A stretch of 64,000 bases of DNA from Poa pratensis (Eukaryota > Streptophyta > Magnoliopsida > Poales > Poaceae): contig CAMZMU010000081.1 in NCBI GenBank assembly GCA_947311845.1, positions 4,781,473 through 4,845,472 of the forward strand, in the 5' to 3' direction. The translations under genes and the position numbers were made by a program. The notes under the pieces are model-generated. The model saw only the letters and a program-made list of their open reading frames with translations, was not told the origin of the DNA and searched no databases. Positions 33,996 to 45,776 of this stretch are shown piece by piece; position 1 is the stretch's first letter; the number at the start of each line of letters is the position of its first letter.

Positions 33996-36748
33996 TTGCA
34001 GAACAGTGAAAATTTCTTGGCCTAATATCACTCCTGTTTCATGTTTGAGAACCTATCCTAATCACATTCAACTTTGTTCTATGAGTCTTTTTTGTCTAAA
34101 ATGATTATGCAGTTGGTACTGCCCGTTTATTTTATAAATAAGTCCTATTTTACAGGAGTTGGAAGGCAAAGGGACTAATGCAACCATGAGAAAGAATTGA
34201 AGGTAAATGTCATTCTGATGCAACCATGAGAAGGGATGGAAGGTAAAGTTCATTCTGATGCCATACTTCTTAACGCCAAAGAACTTATTAACCTTTTTAA
34301 AAATACTCGATGATGAAATGGTTACCCGTCAAAAGAATAATCACCATGCTATGTACAATATTGCAAAGAGAGCTTATGGATTATTGCTAGCTAACTACTT
34401 TTTGTTGTTGCAGCTTATCGTGATACATAATACATATCCCCAAAAACATCAAGTATTTTAGGGTCCAGACGATATTAAACTTCATGGTTGCAGATGGTCA
34501 TCATATTCCTTTTAATTTTGCCTTCTCCAAACATTTTATTTGGAGAAGTGTCTCTTCAAAAAAGTTATATGTTTTTTCTGATTGCTAAATCATATTTTGT
34601 AGATGCCGTCGCAAGTCTGCCAACGAGTGAACGAGGCAGCGCTGTAGTGCACCCACAACATGAAACACGCCGAGCACCCACGACGCCCTTCATGGTTGTG
34701 GCCACTGGCCACACATGCCCTCCATCGCTATGTATAAGCAGGCGCTGGTAACAACGTGGGGCGTGTCATGCCGCGTTCAGGGTCTCAACTGCAGCTCACT
34801 TTGGCTAGGAGGACAAGCCGAAGATGACTGCGGTGTGAGATGAGTTGTATACATCAGTCCATGCATTCACGCCAAGGTGTCGCATTAGTTTCTTATTTTG
34901 GGGTTAGGACAAGATTTGATTGAATATCACTTCTTAAGTATATCTTCTCAACGGTGATTAATTTCCATTGGCAGTGCATCACTTTTACATATTTTTCTGC
35001 AAGTATTTCTTGATCAGATATATGTTTCTCACTCTGGCAGATCTCTGTACAACCACAGCTTGTCCCTATTTTACATAGCTCAGGTAAAAATGATATTAAG
35101 AGAACTATTACGATATGTCTTAGAAAGAATCATGTAAACTGTAAGAACCAGTAGGTTGTTCTCATGTTTTTCCTCCTTTCAGTCAATTACTGTTATTAAT
35201 CCAAAGTTCTTGATACGTAATAGTATAATTTATTGCAAGAGGAATTGTAGTTTTTTTGCTGGGATCTAGGACATACATGTTCTGAGTCATGTGAACATGG
35301 GCTATCCAGTGTGGTTTAGTGATAAACCGATGATATGTGATAAAAAAGATTGTATTAATAGGCTGTCTTTTTTTGTCGCAACATTTTTCGGCCAGGTAAA
35401 TTTTCAGTGCACTTATTAGCATGGTTTTGCATTGCAACAGTGTTCAGCTTTTGCATGTCTTTTTGATGTTCTGAACCCAGATACTAATCATTTCATGGTC
35501 TTCGAAATTGCAAATAGAATGTTCCTGGACTTATGGTGAGAAGAGCTAGAATTTGTGCTATCCCGGGGTGGTGCTATTGCAAAAAGTGAGAAATATGTCT
35601 GCACTTTTGTGTTTTGACCCTACCCACTTGCAGACAGTATATACAGATAATCTGGTGTTTCAAGTGCACTCTAACTATAGTCAGATGCTATTGATTCCAC
35701 ATGAGTTGTTTCTCAGGCTGGTGAATGTTGGCTTAATTATTGTATCTAAAGCATAATATTAGGGAGTCATACTGTATTAGTAGTGTAACCATCCATAATC
35801 TGGATGCTTGAGTTACAATTACTTTGATCCATCTTGCAAAAGTTGAAGAGATTCAGATTACTACCTTCTTAGAAAGAAACTCTTTTGTTAAAACTGTATC
35901 AAACTTTGTATATTACCTTGTCTTTGGAACTGGAATTATAGTAGTACTCCACATATGAGTAGACCTTGATCTTTCTAGATTTTATACGGAGATGTAGATA
36001 AGTACTTACAAAACAATTAATGTTTCTACATGATGATTTCTTTGTACCTTCGCATAGCCTGAGAAGAAATTGTTCGCATCAGTCTTGCTCCAGGTTTGCC
36101 TTTATGTTGTCTATTTGTGGAAATTTCACAGCTGCACGACACCAGCAGAACATTTATACCTAGAAGCTGGCTAACGAAGCAGATAGGAAATACACCACAG
36201 AACCTACAATTTATTTGACACCACAATACATATTAATTTAACATAAACCGTACGTAGTTTTGTAATTTTTGCATACACGTCACCAATTACATTATTATTT
36301 TTTCATAATAAGGTGTTAGTTTGATTTGATTTGCGCACTGATAAATATCGACATTATCTACACCTAGCATTTTTGTTTCGAATTTTTTGAAACGTTATAT
36401 TTTAAATTTTTAAAAATAGCGAGCTCTATGGAGCTGGACCACCATTTGCACTTTCCGGGATGATAAGTGGTTTCTTTATTCTCATAATTTAGTTTTCGAG
36501 TTAAATAGATGTAATGAACAAAATCTATAGAATATATTGCAACTCATTGAAGAAGGGTGGGATTCAAAAGGCCTGGCAAGTACCAAATATATTATGATGT
36601 TGTACTAAATCTACGACAACTAATATGAGCCAGAGCAAGTAATACAATTATTTCATGTCGTGCGAAATTTTCAAGATTACACGTGCAATATTTCGTGTCG
36701 TGCGAAATTTTCAAGATTACACGTGCATTGCACGTGCACAATTACTAT
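33996..36748 (+). other. Helitron interior, 3' part
   Basis: AT-rich, intron-like, with no confident exon. A 40-bp tandem duplication (TTTCATGTCGTGCGAAATTT, then TCAAGATTACACGTGC) at about 36,647-36,726 sits just before the terminal hairpin. Short frames near 34,600-34,750 have no recognised domain. Confidence 0.4.
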
Positions 36749-38035
36749 TAATTATAAGCTCTGACCGCGAATCGACGCTAACGTTACAACCAACAATATT
36801 GAAGTCCCGTAGCTGGTCTTGCTCCCGCGTCAACGCGACGGAACGCGGGCAGAGGACGGACAGGGATCTTCATATATAGCTAGGGTGCAGGGAGTCTACA
36901 AGGCTGGCAAAGGCGAATGGCGGATACATCGACAAGACACGTCAAGAGATCGACACTGCATGCACTAGTGAGAAGTATTGAGAGTGGTTACGGTGAAACT
37001 GTACCGGAGCAGTAGTGTTATCGATGTGCACTCGCGTGACCAATGAATGACTAGCTAGTGGATTAGTCCAGCCAGCAGCGACGTAGCTAAAACTTGAGAT
37101 TGTAGAGACAGCGCATACGCCGCAGCCAAGTGCATTGAAGATCGGGCTTTTCCGGCGTCAACGCGGGCCGGCAGAGGACATGGATCGCGACACGGGTCCT
37201 TGTCGACGACGTGCCACGTTTCTGTAGTAACTTCTTTCCAATCAAGTACATTCACTCTTCTTTTTCTGCGGGAAGGAGAAAAAGAACTGGGGAATGAGTG
37301 CACGCACGGTTTAATGATCGATCATCTGGCCGAGTATTAGCTAATTAGGAAAGCTAATCTCATCTACTACACCCAACAACACTTAATTGCACCCGGCCTC
37401 TCATGTCTCGTGGAGAAGAGACTACATTTCTTGGCGCGTGCAGAGATGGACGCAACATCGGAGCAGGAGTAGCGGCCGGCCGGAGAAGAAGAAAATGTCG
37501 ATTTGGCTTTTGGTGCATGCATCGCATGCATGGTAGTGCTTTCCCGGCCATTTCCGGTTGAAAACGTACTAGGCGGCTGGCTATAAACGCTGAGAGAGAT
37601 GTCATGGGAGGGAGCTTGTCCAACTCGTCTTCTCTTTCGTCTCGCTACCTTCCCAACTGTAATTTTGCCATCAATGGCTCCGGCCATCATGCATGCATGT
37701 TGTTGCTTGCTCACGTCTCAGCTGCATTCTTCCATCCGTACCACTGGCCTGGGGTCGTCTCGTCTAGGCGGAATACAGCGCCGTAGAATGCGGTCGTACG
37801 TACGAGCTCCTACACCACACGCCACACGGGATACAAATAAACATGACCAAGTGATGCGTGGGTGCCTCTCTGGAACCCGTTGTGTGGGCTTTCCGTTGCA
37901 TGTTTTTTCCTCTGATATTATTGCGACAGATGGGCTGATGGGCTTGGGGCTCTTCACGTTCGCCTCGAAAAGGCCGTAACAAACCTAGCCGTCCCCGGAA
38001 TGGTGGGCGTGCTTAATTCTAGTTGGATTAAGTAT
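36749..38035. repeat. Segmental copy A, part 3
   Basis: Matches pieces of 41,006-41,590, 45,186-45,460 and 48,230-48,372 in order (landmarks GGGTGCAGGGAGTCTACAAG, GAAGAAAATGTCGATTTGGC, ATTGCGACAGATGGGCTGAT). In B it is split by a chromovirus, a GC-rich insert and LINE pieces. No host gene identified. Confidence 0.8.
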
Positions 38036-39044
38036 AGTTTTCACTCGAAATGTCACACATTGCACACATTTCATCCTAAACTTTAAAACCGGATGGTTTC
38101 AATTCTGAACTTTACGATACCAGACAAATAACCCCCTGGTGCTGGTTTTCGACGATTTTGGGTGGTTTTGAGGAGAATTTGGGTGGTTTTGGACATTTGA
38201 GTGTTCGTTGACGTGGCGCTGCCGTTAGCACCGTTACAGACATGTGGGCCCCACACGCACTGTTATCAAAGAATGACTTCCGTGTTGAGAAGGACAAGCG
38301 GTTCACGCTCCGCCACCTCTTTGTCTGGGTGCAGCCACCCGGCTCAGCGTCGTCGTCTTCCTCCACATGGATTTGGCCGTCGGAGCGCGGGATGGGTGCA
38401 TCCTCGACCAGGGACATCATTGGGGGCAGGCGTGGCCGTACGCCGTGGTATCCGTCCCAGGAAGGCCGAAGCTGTTCGTCAACCGAGATGCGGGCGGCAT
38501 CCATCGAGAAAAGGGTGGGTCCACATCGACGGAGCATCGGCCCAACGCCTCGACGACGAACTCGGAGCGTGTCTCGCGGAAGCTGCAGAGCGACGCCGGC
38601 GGTGACGGTTTGCAGCTGCGACGATCGATCAACAACGATGGCGCGATACAGAGCGTAAGAAATAAAATTGATGGCACCAAAAGATGCGCAAGCTCACCAG
38701 GAGCACAAAGAGGTGGCCGGGGGGACCAGGGGAGGTCGTAGACGACGGAATCGAGCCGAGCGAGCGGCCGACCACGGGGAAGATGACTTCTGCGCGAACG
38801 TTCACGAGCCTCCCGGCACACGCTACTCGGCGAGGATGGAGAGGAGGACAAGGCGGAGCCGATGGCGTCGTCAATTTGGTCTGAGACATTCGAAGACGGC
38901 GGCGATGCGTGCAGCTCGGGACGCGGCTGCGGGGAGTTCACGGCAGCGAGGAAAAGTTGTGCTTGCAATTTAGGATGATAGGTGGGGCCCACGCTCAGAC
39001 ACAACGCTGTTATCTCCCTCACTAACGCTGTTAAAAAAATAATA
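38036..39044. other. GC-rich spacer between copies A and B
   Basis: Long overlapping frames on both strands (for example 38,417-39,022 - and 38,242-38,658 +) without recognised domains. GTGGGCCCCAC-type sequence occurs near both ends (about 38,245 and 38,985) and the left flank reads CCTAAACTTTAAAACCGG. This is reminiscent of gene-capturing Mutator-like elements, but I could not find matching terminal repeats or a TSD. Confidence 0.35.
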
Positions 39045-39740
39045 TTCAGGGAAACATAAAGAGTTTAGATCAAAATCAAGGAACTCGGTCCCTAGTGACA
39101 AGCATTAAGCATAGCAACAACAATTTACAGACATAGTGGATACTAGGCATCAAGCCAAACGAATCATAGTGTAACAATTCATCATATCCCAAGAAACACA
39201 ACATCAATTACATCCGATAAATCTCACTCATGTAGGGCAGCTCATGAGATCATTGTATTCAAGATCACGGTAGAGAGAATACCATCTAGCTACGGCTATG
39301 AACCCATAGTCCATGTAGGAACTACTCACACATCATCATGGAGACAACATAGTGGATGAAGATGGCCCCGGAGGTGGATCCTGTCACGAGAGGGTGCCGG
39401 AACAGGAACTTCTGATTCCCGAACTAGGGTTTCGGGGTTGACGGTGGCTATGTTTCGAGTTTGGGAAAATCCTCCGAGCGTCGAGCGGTTTAGGTCATGA
39501 CAGAATTTATAGGCGAAGGCGGCGACCGAGGCGGTTCCCGAGTGGTCCACACGGGTGGGTCCCGTGGCCGCCTCCTGGACCCGCGAGTGGGACCCGCGTG
39601 GGCCCCTTGAGGATTTGTTTTATCCGATAAAAAATCTCCGTAAATTGGCGGCGTTTTCCGAGAATATTTCTTTACTAGTTTTTCTAGAATAAAAAACAGT
39701 AGGAAACAAAAACCGGCAATTGACATCTTGTTAATGAGTT
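39045..39740. repeat. Segmental copy B, part 1
   Basis: Counterpart of 19,465-20,165. It ends at GACATCTTGTTAATGAGTTAG, after which B has a LINE fragment where A has about 75 bp of other sequence. Confidence 0.8.
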
Positions 39741-39744
39741 AGTT

Positions 39745-40222
39745 CAATTGGATGGTGGCTTCCCCTATGCCATTGCTTGTTTGGAAAGCGTGGGCATCAC
39801 CCAAATGTAAATTCTTTGCTTGGTAACATTTGTAGAACAGAGTGTGGATGGACGACAATCTCGGACGAGGGATGGCCAAACTACAATGTTTGTCAATTTT
39901 CTAAGCGCGAGACGGAGTTGGCGACACATCTCATCTTCCGTTGACGCTACACTTTGAGGGCGTGGGGCATGGTGAAGGAAGGACTGGCTTAGAATCATTG
40001 ACCTACGTACACCTCAACCGATGTAGCAAGTACAACACGGTGAAGCATTGGTTCACGAGGTGACCACCGGTCATGCCCTCCATCATCATGCATGCTAGTT
40101 TCTTCGCGAGAGTAGGCTTATAGGCTGACCATGTGAGTCCATGCCGAGTTCATAAGATCTCTAGTCTGTGATTGGAACCCACTTTTTAATCAATCGACCG
40201 AGACGAAGCTTTTGCATCCTTT
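39745..40222 (+). pseudogene. LINE zf-RVT fragment
   Basis: Reads LLVWKAWASPKCKFFAWLVT at 39,770-39,830, the start of the reverse-transcriptase-associated zinc-binding domain (zf-RVT). Later pieces of the same domain follow in shifted frames, and it ends without a clear poly-A. Copy A lacks it, so it arrived after the duplication or was lost from A. Confidence 0.65.
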
Positions 40223-41593
40223 TCTAAAAAGTGCAACGAAAAACATTTCCTACCTAACAGGTACAGCATCTTTTCTGCCTTAACAAACGACGATATAGCA
40301 AAAAAACATTAGGCACTTTTTAATCTACTTTCCAGGGGCCCTAATCTACGTACCTTAACTTGCTCCCATTCTCGCAACCAATCTAGCCAGACAAAACAAA
40401 GCCGAACACGCTGGACTGAACACGACCACGAACTGGAAGCCCGCAACGCCACAGGCCAGTGAAGGGGAAACGAGCTCGTGGGATGTGCGCTAGCTAGCTG
40501 GACCAAGACCTAGTCGTCCAATCAATCAATCATGTGAGCGTTGCAACTAACCGATGGAATTGAAGTCGAGAACTAGCGTCGTCGTCAACGGTGGAGACTG
40601 GCCTGGCGGCTATAGCACACGCTTTGAATTTGATGCACTGCGATCCGCTGTAAATGGAATCGGCAGTGATCCCTGATCCGAGGCCCGGCCTGCGTGTACC
40701 TCGCGGTCGCAGGGATAGGGCGCTCGCTGGGCCAGCGTTGGCATCCACGATCCTCTGCCTAGCTCGATCGGAAAGGCAATTGGCTATCCGCGTAAGTAAA
40801 TGAACTTCAATTCCAGACCTGCTAGCTACACATGCATGTGTGGACGAGCAGAGTGAAATGGTTGTTCATACTAGAGTAGTCTCGAAGATGCACAACCGTA
40901 CTTTGTGGTGGATGTACACGTAGCTTTTCTGCTCTTTGACATCGCTGCGAGAGCGCTTTTTTTTTTTTGACGGGGCGAGAGCGCATTCTTGTAATGGAAA
41001 GCTAATTAAGCTGATCTGATCGCGAATCGCCAACAATATTTTGAAGTCTCGATCGTAGGTGGTCTTGCTCCCGCGCGTCAACGCGACGCGGGTAGAGGAG
41101 CCCATCCGTGTGGATGCAGACAGGGATCTTCAGCTACTAGGGTGCAGGGAGTCTACAAGGCTGGTAAAGGCGAATGTATAGTCGTCAGTTGGCGGGATAC
41201 ATCGACAAGACACGTCAAGACGGCAGTACTAGTGAGCAGTACTGAGAGTGGTTACGGTGAAACTGTACCGGAGTATATACTTCCCCCCTTGATTGATCGC
41301 TTGTCAACCAAGTGCATTGAAGATCGGGCTTTTCCGGCGTCACAAACTCTAGAGTCTAGACGCAGGGGGCGGTGACAGTGACACGTTGTCGACGACGTGC
41401 CACGTTTCTTTAACTTCTTTCCGATGAAGTACATTCACTCTTCTTTTTCTGCGGGAAGGGAAGTGTACCTTGGCATGCATGGACGTACGATCGATCGTGC
41501 GGAACAGGGAAATTTAAAGCGAGGCGAGCCGATCGACGTCAAGAAGAAAATGTCGATTTGGCTTTGGTGCATGCATGCATGCATGGTACCTGG
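40210..41593. repeat. Segmental copy B, part 2, with two empty sites
   Basis: Continuous counterpart of 20,235-20,337, 28,716-29,528 and 36,749 onward in A. It contains the unoccupied target of the 8.4-kb Gypsy element (CACTT at 40,314-40,318) and of the Helitron (between 41,005 and 41,006). Confidence 0.85.
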
Positions 41594-42124
41594 TGTCAGG
41601 ACCCGATACGAAGAAGAAGAGCAAGAACAGTAATAACAGTGATATAATGGAAGTAATTGGACTAAAAGAAGTACTACCTCCGATCCATATTATTGGACAC
41701 AACTTTGTCTAGATACACATGTATCTAGTCTAAATACTTAACTAGATACATATGAATTTAGACAAAGCTATGCCCATTAATATGGATCGGAGGGAGTAAT
41801 TGGAGGATAAATTGCATAAAAGGAAAGCAAGGTAGAACAAGAACAGGAAAGGAAATTTAGGGTTTTCTCATATGGCGCCGCCCAGCCACCCACTCTCCCG
41901 GTTATAAAGAGTACCCGAGGAGCCGCGAATCAGTTTGGAAAATACAAATTTGGCCATAGTTTGCCAGAATTGCAAATTTAAAGGGCAATTGAATCTAAGC
42001 CGTCGGATGGAAGTGAAGCGTCATCTTGGCCGTCCTTCTTGGATCGATCCACTCAAGGGATCTTCTGCGGCTGCTGCGGCTGTGGCTAGATGATGAACAG
42101 GTTCAGAACCTTGTGGTCTTGACA
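41594..42124 (-). repeat. 3' LTR of the deleted chromovirus (MITE-containing)
   Basis: TGTCAGGACCC...GGTCTTGACA. It matches the other LTR on both sides of the MITE at 41,674-41,796. Confidence 0.93.
41674..41796. mobile_element. Stowaway MITE inside an LTR
   Basis: Opens CTACCTCCGATCCATATTA and closes TAATATGGATCGGAGGGAG. TA lies on both sides (41,672-41,673 and 41,797-41,798). The partner LTR has the empty site GAAGTAATTGG at about 44,607-44,617, so the insertion postdates the retrotransposon's arrival. Confidence 0.95.
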
Positions 42125-42154
42125 ATACCCCGCGGACGAAACCAGACTTCAAGG

Positions 42155-44520
42155 CTAGAATGTTGGAAATGTAGACTGGATGAATGAAGCGTCCTCCCAC
42201 GTAGCTTCCTCAGTTGACATATTCTCCCAGTGCACAAGCCACTGTGGTACAGCAACATCGAAGTTGCCAGCACTGCGAGGAACTTGCCTGTATTGCAGAA
42301 CTGCTACAGGAGCTACCTTGATCTTCCCATCAGGAGTGAGGAGAGGGAGTGTTGGATTTGGAACTGCTTTAGGTCCAATGTGCTTCTTCAACTGGTTCAC
42401 ATGAAAGACATTGTGGAGGAGCGTACCAGCAGGAAGTTGGAGCTTGTATGAAACATTGCCAACCTTCTCAAGCACTCGGAAGGGACCATAGTATTTAGAT
42501 GACAGTTTGAGAGCATTGCGCAATCCCAGAGCAGTTTCTCGATAGGGTTGCATCTTTAAGTACACCATGTCGCACTTCAAACTTTCTTTCAGTTCTCTTT
42601 AAATCAGCATATTTCTTCATTCTGTTCTGTGCCTGATGTAAATTCTGTTGCAGTGCCTTCAGCATGTGATCCTTTTCGTGCAATGTTACCTCAACCTCTG
42701 GTGAGACATCACATGGCACCGAGATATCATTGATGTGAGGTGGGGAATATTCATTCAAAGCTTCAAATGGTGTACACTTGAGTGATGTGTGGAATGATGT
42801 ATTGTACCACCATTCCGCAGCTGGTAACCAACTAGCCCACTTCTTTGGTTCCTTGAAAGCCATGCTGCGCAAATACTGCTCCAAACACTGGTTAACACGC
42901 TCAGTTTGACCATCAGATTCTGGATGATAAGCCGTGCTAAAGTGCAATTCCACCTTGAGAGCAGCAAACATTTCTTGCCCAGAATTTGGAAGTGAATATA
43001 CGATCTCTGTCGCTGACAATCACTTTAGGAGGACCATGGAGCTTCACAATGGTATCCATGAATAAGTCTGCCACTTGGGCTGCTGTAAATGGATGTGAGA
43101 GAGCCAGGAAGTGTGCATATTTAGTTAGTCTATCAACAACTACTAATATGACGTCTTTTCCTTTAGATTTGGGTAAGCCTTCAACAAAGTCCATGCTGAT
43201 TTCCGACCATTTACTGTCAGGAACCTTGAGGGGATCCAGTAAGCCAGGATAGTGTACCCTTTCAGTTTTTGAGATTTGGCAAATGGGGCAAGCTGCAATC
43301 TTGTCAGCACAGTATTGTTTCATGTTTGGCCAGTAAAACAGGTGCTTTAACCTGTGATAAGTTACTCTATTGCCCGAGTGGCCTCCAAAGATTGATGCAT
43401 GGAATGAAGTGAAAACTTTATCTTTGAGGTCGGTGGAGTTGCCAATGAAAATTCTATTTTTATACCTGATGATGCCAGTCTGGAGTTTGTATGGAGAAGA
43501 TTCCTCTGGATGTATGGCTAGAATTTGAAGGAGTTGTGTACATTTCTCATCTCCAACATAACTTGCTGCAATATCCTGCATCCAGAGAGGAACTGTGGCC
43601 GAAATTGCCAAACATATATCTTCAGCAGATGTTTCATAATTCCTTGACAATGCATCAGCAGCAGTGTTGTCTGTGCCTCGCTTGTACTCAATGGAGCAAT
43701 CGAACTCTAAGAGCTTAAGCATCAGCTTATGTTGGATGCCTTCCAATAATCTCTGACTGGTGAGATACTTGAGGCTTTGTTGATCAGTTTTGATCACCAG
43801 TTTATTGCCCAGTAAGTAATGTCTCCACTTTCTCAGTGCTTCAAGCATTGCAAGCGCTTCATTTTCATAAATTGACAATGCTGTGGCTTTAGGACCCAGA
43901 GCCTTGCTAAAATATGCAAGTGGTCGTCCTTGTTGCATTAGTACTGCACCCAGACCAGAACCGGAAGCATCAGTTTCCAATGTGAATGGTAACTGGAAAT
44001 GGGGCAAGGCAAGAACCGGAGGGTTAGTCATTGCATGCTTGAGTTTTTAAAATGCATTCTCTTGTAGGTCGGTCCATTTGAAGGAATCTTTCTTGAGAAC
44101 ATCATGCAAGGGTCTGCAAATGGAAGCATAACCTTCGATGAATCTTCTGTAATAGCCAGTCAACCCGAGAATTCTGCGCAATTGCTTCAGAGTTTGAGGA
44201 GATTTCCAGTTCAATATTTCTTCTATCTTTGAGGGATCCGTGGCAACACCAGCTCCTCACAACACGTGTCCCAAGTATTCCACTGATTCAGTGGCAAACT
44301 CACATTTGGACATCTTGGCTTTCAGTTTGTGTAGTCTGAGTATCTGAAGAACTACCTTGAGATGATGTCGATGTTGGTTCAAAGATTTACTGTAAACCAG
44401 TATGTCATCGAAGAAGACAAGGACGAACTTTCTCAAATGTGGGGCAAATATATTGTTCATCAGATACTCATCGATTTGGTGGGTGGAGAGGGTGGGATGC
44501 CGGCGCGGGGGAGACTGGCG
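42155..44520 (-). pseudogene. Truncated chromovirus pol
   Basis: Minus-strand order: reverse-transcriptase palm (LVFFDDILVYSKSL, about 44,410) preceded only by leader-like sequence. RNase H follows (ETDASGSGLGAVLMQ, about 43,980). Integrase has a zinc segment HASIFGGHSGNRVTYHRLKH...CPICQISK and catalytic blocks MDFVEGLP, VSDRD and DGQTERVNQ. An SH3-like tail (YYGPFRVLEKVGNVSYKL) and a chromodomain (VPQWLVHWENMSTEEATWED) end at 42,155. Frames break near 44,040-44,240, 42,960-43,010 and 42,590. Not functional. Confidence 0.88.
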
Positions 44521-44532
44521 ACTGATACCAAT

Positions 44533-44938
44533 TGTCAGGACCCGATACGAAGAAGAAGAGCAAGAACAGTAATAACAGTGATATAATGGAAGTAATTGGA
44601 CTAAAAGAAGTAATTGGAGGATAAATTGCATAAAAGGAAAGCAAGGTAGAACAAGAACATGAAAGGAAATTTAGGGTTTTCTCATATCGCGCCGCCCAGC
44701 CACCCACTCTCCCGGTTATAAAGAGTCCTCGAGGAGCCGCGAATCAGTTTGGAAAATACAAATTTGGCCATAGTTTGCCAGAATTGCAAATTTAAAGGGT
44801 AATTGAATCTAAGCCGTCGGATGGAAGTGAAGCGTCATCTTGGCCGTCCTTCTTGGATCGATCCACTCAAGGGATCTTCTGCGGCTGCTGCGGCTGTGGC
44901 TAGATGATGAACATGTTCAGAACCTTGTGGTCTTGACA
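44533..44938 (-). repeat. 5' LTR of the deleted chromovirus (MITE-free)
   Basis: 406 bp. The primer site complement lies at 44,522-44,530 and TSD CCTGG follows at 44,939. Confidence 0.93.
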
Positions 44939-44943
44939 CCTGG

Positions 44944-45185
44944 CCATACCTCGGACCGGGCCGGGCTTCGGGCTGGGCCGAGAAAAGCCCAGCGCGGAAA
45001 ACTCAGGCCTAGCCCGACCCAGCCAAAAAGCCTGAAAGCCCACCGGGCCGCCGGGCCGCGGGCCTTGTACTGAAACATCCAAAATCTAAAGCCCAGGTCC
45101 AACCCAGCGCACCCGTCGGGCCTAGATTTGAGACCTAGGCCCGTCATTTTCAGACCAGGCCTCGGGCTGGGCTTCAGGTAAACTA
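44944..45185. repeat. GGGCCGGGC-rich insert in copy B
   Basis: Repeated GGGCCGGGCTTCGGGCTGGG-type sequence absent from the matching place in copy A (near 37,535-37,565). It continues leftwards across the chromovirus TSD, so the chromovirus landed in it. GGTA occurs at both outer edges, too short to call a TSD. Confidence 0.5.
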
Positions 45186-45776
45186 ATCAAACGTACTAGG
45201 CGGAGAGATGTCATGGGAGGGAGCTTGTCCAAGTCGTCTTCTCTTTCTTCTCGCTACCTTCCCAACTGTATCGCGTTAATAATTTTGCCATGAATGGCTC
45301 CGTAAGACTGGCCTGGGTCGTCTAGGCGGAATACAGCTCCGTAGAATGCGGTCGTACGTACGTACGAGCTCCTACACCACACGCCACACACGTACGTATG
45401 GGATACAACAACCTGTACATAATATGCCGTCCGTCTTTGTTGCAACTAAGGATGCACGTACTGACGGAGCCACGATTTTAGCATGAGGTGGCCGGCCGGT
45501 GAACAAGTCAACAAGATAACGTTCCTATATGAGGTTTTGTACTCGTAGAAAATATATATGGCGCAGCATGTGGAAGCTGGAGTGCCCTCCGAAGGTCCAC
45601 CATTTTCTTTGGAGAGTGGGTGACAACAGCCTGCCCATGAGAATGAACATCAAACGTCGACATGTTGAACTCACACTAGATGCCCGATCTGCAATTCCCT
45701 CTTCGAGAATGCATGGTGGACTCCTCTTCACACACTGCTCTTATGCGAAGAAAATCTGGAAGGCACTTAATTTGGA

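Larger units (their letters stand above)
29529..36748 (+). mobile_element. Candidate Helitron, 7.2 kb, with nested LTR element
   Basis: Starts TCTCCACTAATATTAAAAGA after an A, a form typical of grass Helitrons. Near its end is a perfect 17-nt hairpin CACGTGCATTGCACGTG (36,720-36,736), followed 8 bases later by CTAT (36,745-36,748) and then T. Canonical Helitrons end CTRR after such a hairpin and insert between A and T, so the end is one base off. Copy B lacks the whole block: there GGAAAGCTAA joins directly to TTAAGCTGATCTGA at 41,005/41,006. No Rep/helicase is visible. The interior is AT-rich, with a GC-rich Ala/Pro-coding patch at 29,660-29,990. Confidence 0.65.
41594..44938 (-). mobile_element. 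Deleted chromovirus (Gypsy, Reina-like)
   Basis: 3,345 bp with TSDs CCTGG at 41,589-41,593 and 44,939-44,943. LTRs are 41,594-42,124 (531 bp, including a 123-bp MITE plus duplicated TA) and 44,533-44,938 (406 bp); minus the MITE they have the same length. The primer site next to the higher LTR reads CTGATACCA on +. Pol covers the end of reverse transcriptase, RNase H, integrase and a chromodomain. Gag, protease and the N-terminal reverse transcriptase are missing, with leader joined directly to sequence just before the YxDD-type motif. Short LTRs plus a chromodomain suggest the Reina clade. Confidence 0.93.

Noticed and set aside
37604..37980. Possible host gene start (ATGGCTCCGGCCATCATGC) in copy A
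   Set aside because: Copy B has a deletion across it, the frame has no recognised domain, and no splice structure could be supported.
38200..39020. GC-rich overlapping frames suggesting a gene or Pack-MULE between copies A and B
   Set aside because: No matching terminal inverted repeats, TSD or domain could be found.
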